Of a stretch of 10,680 bases of DNA, positions 8,212-10,680 are shown in pieces. The notes below the pieces were generated by a model. It searched no databases. It was not told the origin of the DNA and saw only the letters and a program-made list of their open reading frames with translations. The DNA is taken from assembly GCA_900554605.1 (NCBI GenBank), contig USHU01000021.1, forward strand, positions 1-10,680. The letters are read 5' to 3'. Source of the stretch: an uncultured Actinomyces sp. Its GTDB lineage: Bacteria; Actinomycetota; Actinomycetes; Actinomycetales; Actinomycetaceae. Positions within the stretch are counted from its first letter, which is position 1. Each line of letters begins with the position of its first letter. The position numbers and the translations under genes are program-made.

Positions 8212-8703
8212 ATGGCTCTTCGCGAGATTCGAGTGATCGGCGATCCGGTCCTGCGTACTCCCTGTGATCCCATTCGCGATATTGATCAGAGCGTGAAGTC
8301 TCTGGTTGAAGATCTCCTCGAAACTGTGGATATGGATGGTCGCGCTGGTTTGGCTGCGAACCAGATCGGTGTTGGGCTGCGCGCCTTTTCCTACAATATC
8401 GATGGCGAAATCGGCTATGTGCTCAATCCCCGGATCGTTGAACTCAGTGAAGATGAGTATCAAGACGGGGATGAGGGTTGCCTATCTGTACCGCAGTTGT
8501 GGTTCCCCACTCAGCGTGCATGGTATGCGCGTGTGGAGGGCATCGATTTGGATGGTAAGCCTGTTGTCGTTGAAGGCGAGGAGCTTATGGCTCGTTGTCT
8601 TCAACACGAATGTGATCACTTGGATGGCATGCTCTACATTGATCGCTTGGATCGTAAGACTCGCAAGCGCGCGCTGCGCGAGATTCGCGAGCAGAACTAC
8701 TAA
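8212..8703 (+). CDS. def: Peptide deformylase
   Basis: Deformylase removes the formyl group from the N-terminal methionine of nascent proteins. All three family motifs are present in this 163-residue protein: GLAANQIGV at 46-54, EGCLS at 88-92 with metal ligand Cys90, and QHECDHLDG at 131-139 with His132 and His136 as ligands and Glu133 as catalytic base. The length is typical, with a short basic C-terminal helix ([13 protein letters not shown]). The start lies 5 nt after the proS stop, and GGGAAGG at 8197-8203 overlaps the end of proS, indicating coupled translation. A strong terminator follows 28 nt after the stop, so this ends the proS-def transcript. Activity is expected to be normal; no key residue is missing. 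Confidence 0.96.
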   Translation: MALREIRVIGDPVLRTPCDPIRDIDQSVKSLVEDLLETVDMDGRAGLAANQIGVGLRAFSYNIDGEIGYVLNPRIVELSEDEYQDGDEGCLSVPQLWFPTQRAWYARVEGIDLDGKPVVVEGEELMARCLQHECDHLDGMLYIDRLDRKTRKRALREIREQNY

Positions 8704-8731
8704 GAACAATATGTGAGCATCAATCACACGC

Positions 8732-8768
8732 AACTGCGGCGGATCCTCTAGGATCCGCCGCAGTTTTT
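8732..8768 (+). terminator. Intrinsic terminator after proS-def
   Basis: A perfect 15-bp inverted repeat (8732-8746 with 8751-8765, arms AACTGCGGCGGATCC and its complement) encloses the tetraloop TCTA. A run of five T at 8764-8768 overlaps the end of the stem. The reverse strand has no comparable T tract, so it acts for plus-strand transcripts only. Confidence 0.95.
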
Positions 8769-8772
8769 AGGT

Positions 8773-8778
8773 TAGAAT
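8773..8778 (+). promoter_or_regulatory. Candidate -10 element for the DUF3145-carrier unit
   Basis: TAGAAT matches the -10 consensus at five of six positions and lies 4 nt beyond the terminator's T run. This is where a new transcript must start if the terminator is efficient. No convincing -35 is visible, because the expected position falls within the hairpin arm. Confidence 0.35.
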
Positions 8779-8843
8779 AGCTTTACACCGTTTGTTTGTG
8801 GCATTGATGGAAGAGGACGTAGGGGAAGACGATCCTCAAACAC

Positions 8844-8849
8844 AGGAGG
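8844..8849 (+). promoter_or_regulatory. Ribosome binding site deciding the DUF3145 gene start
   Basis: AGGAGG stands 5 nt before ATG 8855. It selects that codon over the in-frame TTG at 8792, whose acidic 21-residue extension is unlike the family. Confidence 0.85.
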
Positions 8850-8854
8850 CCACA

Positions 8855-9355
8855 ATGCGAGGGACCTATACCCGCGGTGTACTTTTCGTACACTCAACCC
8901 CGCCTGCTCTTTGTCCGCACATTGAGTGGGCCGTTGGTGCTGCCTTGGGAACTGAGGTTCATTTGCAGTGGACTCCGCAAGAAGCTGCTCCTGGGATGCT
9001 CAGGAGCGAGTACTCTTGGGTGGGCAGTGCCGGTTCTGGAGCCCGACTCGCTTCTGCACTTCGCGGTTGGGAACACCTGCGCTACGAGGTTACCGAAGAG
9101 GCAAGCCCGTCATGCGATGCTGGCCGGTGGTCTCACACGCCGTCTTTGGGAATCTTCCACGCCCAAATGGATAGCGTGGGCAATGTTGTCGTTCCTGAGG
9201 ATCGTGTTCGCGCTGCAATTGAAAACGCCACTTCCTACGAGGAACTGCGTGAAGGGCTAGATCTCGCTCTTGGACAGGCATGGGATGATGAACTTGAACC
9301 CTTCCGTCATGCTGGTGCGGGGGCTCCCGTGCGCTGGCTGAATCGAGTGGGCTGA
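8855..9355 (+). CDS. DUF3145 family protein
   Basis: This 166-residue protein has the features I recall for DUF3145, a family largely confined to actinobacteria and without an assigned function. They are an N-terminal block TRGVLFVHS (6-14) followed by ALCPHIEWAVG (18-28), the central SALRGW (67-72), GIFHAQMD (99-106) with VVVPEDRVRA (111-120), and a C-terminal WDDELEPFR (143-151) leading to GAPVRWL (156-162). There is no signal peptide or membrane segment, so it is probably cytoplasmic. From memory, in Streptomyces a gene of this family lies beside the fatty-acid synthesis genes fabD-fabH-acpP-fabF. Here the next gene, 3 nt downstream, encodes a carrier-protein-like product, so a link to acyl-chain metabolism is a reasonable inference. 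No catalytic motif stands out. Confidence 0.88.
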   Translation: MRGTYTRGVLFVHSTPPALCPHIEWAVGAALGTEVHLQWTPQEAAPGMLRSEYSWVGSAGSGARLASALRGWEHLRYEVTEEASPSCDAGRWSHTPSLGIFHAQMDSVGNVVVPEDRVRAAIENATSYEELREGLDLALGQAWDDELEPFRHAGAGAPVRWLNRVG

Positions 9356-9358
9356 CCG

Positions 9359-9709
9359 ATGGGGACCATTGGCGATCTCCTAGGAGATGCACTCGGTCAA
9401 GCCTTGGCCTCGAATGTCGAAAATACTCCCGTAGACGCGATCGAGGGCGCACGTGAGAAAGCGCAAGAAGAAAGAAGTGCGCATGTTCGCGAGGTCGTCA
9501 TCAATGCCGTGTGTGCACATACTTCTGTCGAGGCATCTCAGCTTGACGATGGCCTTTCATTGGAGGAGCTCGACTTCGATACTCTTTCTCTCTATGCGGT
9601 TGTCACGGCAATTGAACATGAACTGAACATCAGTATTGAGGATGTCATCATTGCTGATTGGCACGTTTTTGGGGATATCTTCGCCAGCGTCGATGAGCTG
9701 ACTCACTAG
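9359..9709 (+). CDS. Acyl-carrier-protein-like protein with Thr at the phosphopantetheine site
   Basis: This protein has 116 residues. The C-terminal part, about 40-116, follows the ACP four-helix pattern: helix I around VREVVINAVCAH, then an acidic loop and LSLEELDFDTL. Helix II is LSLYAVVTAIEHEL with the conserved Glu at 86, followed by NISIEDV and the final helix region VFGDIFASVDEL. At the site where carriers read D-S-L, it reads D74-T75-L76. The codon is ACT at 9581-9583, one base from the serine codon TCT. Residues 1-39 form an extra N-terminal region not usual in ACP, starting with a Gly/Leu/Ala-rich segment. The start is 3 nt after the DUF3145 stop with only a weak ribosome site, implying coupling. 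It may be a carrier-fold protein that no longer carries the arm and acts as a structural or regulatory partner. The fold call is firm; the role is not. Confidence 0.8.
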   Translation: MGTIGDLLGDALGQALASNVENTPVDAIEGAREKAQEERSAHVREVVINAVCAHTSVEASQLDDGLSLEELDFDTLSLYAVVTAIEHELNISIEDVIIADWHVFGDIFASVDELTH

Positions 9710-9725
9710 TTCTCAATTCGTGTCC

Positions 9726-9731
9726 TAAAAT
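9726..9731 (+). promoter_or_regulatory. Candidate -10 element for aspA
   Basis: TAAAAT matches the -10 consensus at five of six positions within the 65-nt gap between the carrier gene and aspA. Transcription would start near 9738, leaving a leader of about 37 nt. No matching -35 was found at normal spacing. Confidence 0.35.
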
Positions 9732-9774
9732 CAAAGAGAGCCATAGCTGACGCACTGAATCAAGGAGATAACAG

Positions 9775-10680
9775 GTGGCACGTATCGAAGAAGATCTGCT
9801 GGGCACGCGTGAGGTTCCTGATGATGCATATTGGGGGATTCATACTCTGCGAGCTCTTGAGAACTATCAGATCAGCGGCCGCAGTATCAATCAAGTTCCT
9901 GAACTGATTCGTGCCATCGTCCAAGTGAAGAAAGCCTGTGCGCTGGCGAACCGTGAATTGCGAGTGATTAGCGCAAAGTCTGCTGATGCGATTGTTGCCG
10001 CATGCGATGACATTTTGACGAATGGCTCGTGTATGGACCAATTCCCAATCGATCAGTTCCAAGGTGGTGCGGGGACAAGCGTCAATATGAACGCGAACGA
10101 AGTTATCGCCAACCGTGCACTCGAAATGATGGGGTTGCCTCGGGGGGACTACTCGGTCATTAATCCCAACGATCACGTCAATCACTCGCAGTCCACTAAC
10201 GATGCCTATCCAACGGCGTTCCGTCTGGCTTTGCACGGTAAAGTCGAGAGGCTGCGCATTGCTATCGAAGATCTCGCAGCAGCTTTTGATGCAAAGGGAG
10301 AAGAATTCCGCGACATTCTGACCATGGGTCGTACGCAGCTTCAGGATGCTGTTCCCATGACTCTTGGCCAGGAGATGACTGCGTTTGCAGTGACCTTGCG
10401 CGAAGAGGACCCGCGTCTCGAGGCGAACTCGGAGTTGCTTCTTGAAACGAACCTGGGTGCAACGGCTATTGGTACGGGGCTTAATACTCCTGCGGGTTAC
10501 CAAGAAGCAGTCGTGCGTCATTTGGCTCAGATCAGTGGGGCTCGGGTAAAGGGGGCAACCCACTTGGTTGAGGCAACGTCAGATACCGGCGCTTACGTTT
10601 CGATGCACGCAGCGATCAAGCGTACCGCGGTGAAGCTTTCGAAGATTTGCAATGACTTGGGCTTTCTTGCCTCCGGTCCG
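9775..10680 (+). CDS. aspA: Aspartate ammonia-lyase, N-terminal 302 residues (cut by window end)
   Basis: AspA reversibly converts aspartate to fumarate and ammonia. The frame is open to the right edge. The GTG start is supported by AAGGAG at 9762-9767 with a 7-nt spacer. The protein begins with the aspartase-type block [19 protein letters not shown] (3-21) followed by [10 protein letters not shown]. It continues with CMDQFP (86-91), [15 protein letters not shown] (96-110), [18 protein letters not shown] (130-147), [13 protein letters not shown] (184-196) and [13 protein letters not shown] (226-238), all closely matching E. coli AspA rather than fumarase FumC. The signature loop of the superfamily (GSS...MP.K.NP) and the C-terminal domain, roughly 170 residues, lie beyond the window. 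It probably has its own transcript, and no frameshift is seen. In a fermenting actinobacterium it could feed fumarate to anaerobic respiration, but that is inference. Confidence 0.95.
   Translation, partial: MARIEEDLLGTREVPDDAYWGIHTLRALENYQISGRSINQVPELIRAIVQVKKACALANRELRVISAKSADAIVAACDDILTNGSCMDQFPIDQFQGGAGTSVNMNANEVIANRALEMMGLPRGDYSVINPNDHVNHSQSTNDAYPTAFRLALHGKVERLRIAIEDLAAAFDAKGEEFRDILTMGRTQLQDAVPMTLGQEMTAFAVTLREEDPRLEANSELLLETNLGATAIGTGLNTPAGYQEAVVRHLAQISGARVKGATHLVEATSDTGAYVSMHAAIKRTAVKLSKICNDLGFLASGP

Noticed and set aside
8741..8756. Paired GGATCC sites as a cloning scar or recombination site
   Set aside because: They are parts of the two arms of a natural intrinsic terminator stem that extends well beyond them.
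8792..8854. 21-codon N-terminal extension of the DUF3145 protein from TTG 8792
   Set aside because: AGGAGG lies within it at ideal distance from ATG 8855, and family members begin near that point.
9760..10563. 267-codon open frame on the minus strand opposite aspA
   Set aside because: The plus-strand frame is an unmistakable aspartase, and the antisense product has no family features.

Overview
The window carries ten complete protein genes and two partial ones, all on the plus strand, packed with short gaps. There are no RNA genes, mobile elements, long repeats or CRISPR arrays. Gene content and protein style point to an actinobacterium, most likely Actinomycetaceae or a close relative of middling GC. 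The signs are a DivIVA-repeat protein between rlmN and dxr, a Rip1-type site-2 protease with an HECGH active site, a DUF3145 protein (an actinobacterial family), and several GTG starts. The genus cannot be fixed by reading alone.

Region 1 (1-5743) is an envelope and isoprenoid cluster: the 3' end of cdsA (CDP-diacylglycerol synthesis), rlmN (23S rRNA A2503 / tRNA A37 methylation), a four-motif DivIVA-domain protein, dxr (second step of the MEP pathway), a membrane-embedded site-2 protease, and ispG (late MEP step). rlmN, the DivIVA-like gene and dxr are coupled by a 4-nt overlap and a 2-nt gap. Larger gaps of 104 and 47 nt precede the protease gene and ispG.

Region 2 (5744-6400) holds one gene for a small membrane-anchored or secreted SRPBCC/START-fold-like protein of unknown ligand. 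A GC-rich hairpin follows it directly, just before proS.

Region 3 (6401-8768) is proS-def, two translation genes: prolyl-tRNA synthetase with its editing insertion, and peptide deformylase. A textbook intrinsic terminator closes it.

Region 4 (8769-9709) is a two-gene unit: a DUF3145 protein of unknown function and an acyl-carrier-protein-like protein. The carrier has threonine where the phosphopantetheine-bearing serine is expected; this is the most unusual thing in the window.

Region 5 (9775-10680) is the first 302 codons of aspA (aspartate ammonia-lyase), which runs off the right edge.

Most of the window is conserved core genome. I see no complete, clearly new defence or mobile system. 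The points most worth following up are the DUF3145 / Ser-to-Thr carrier pair, the internally duplicated DivIVA protein, and possible leaderless starts of proS and ispG.
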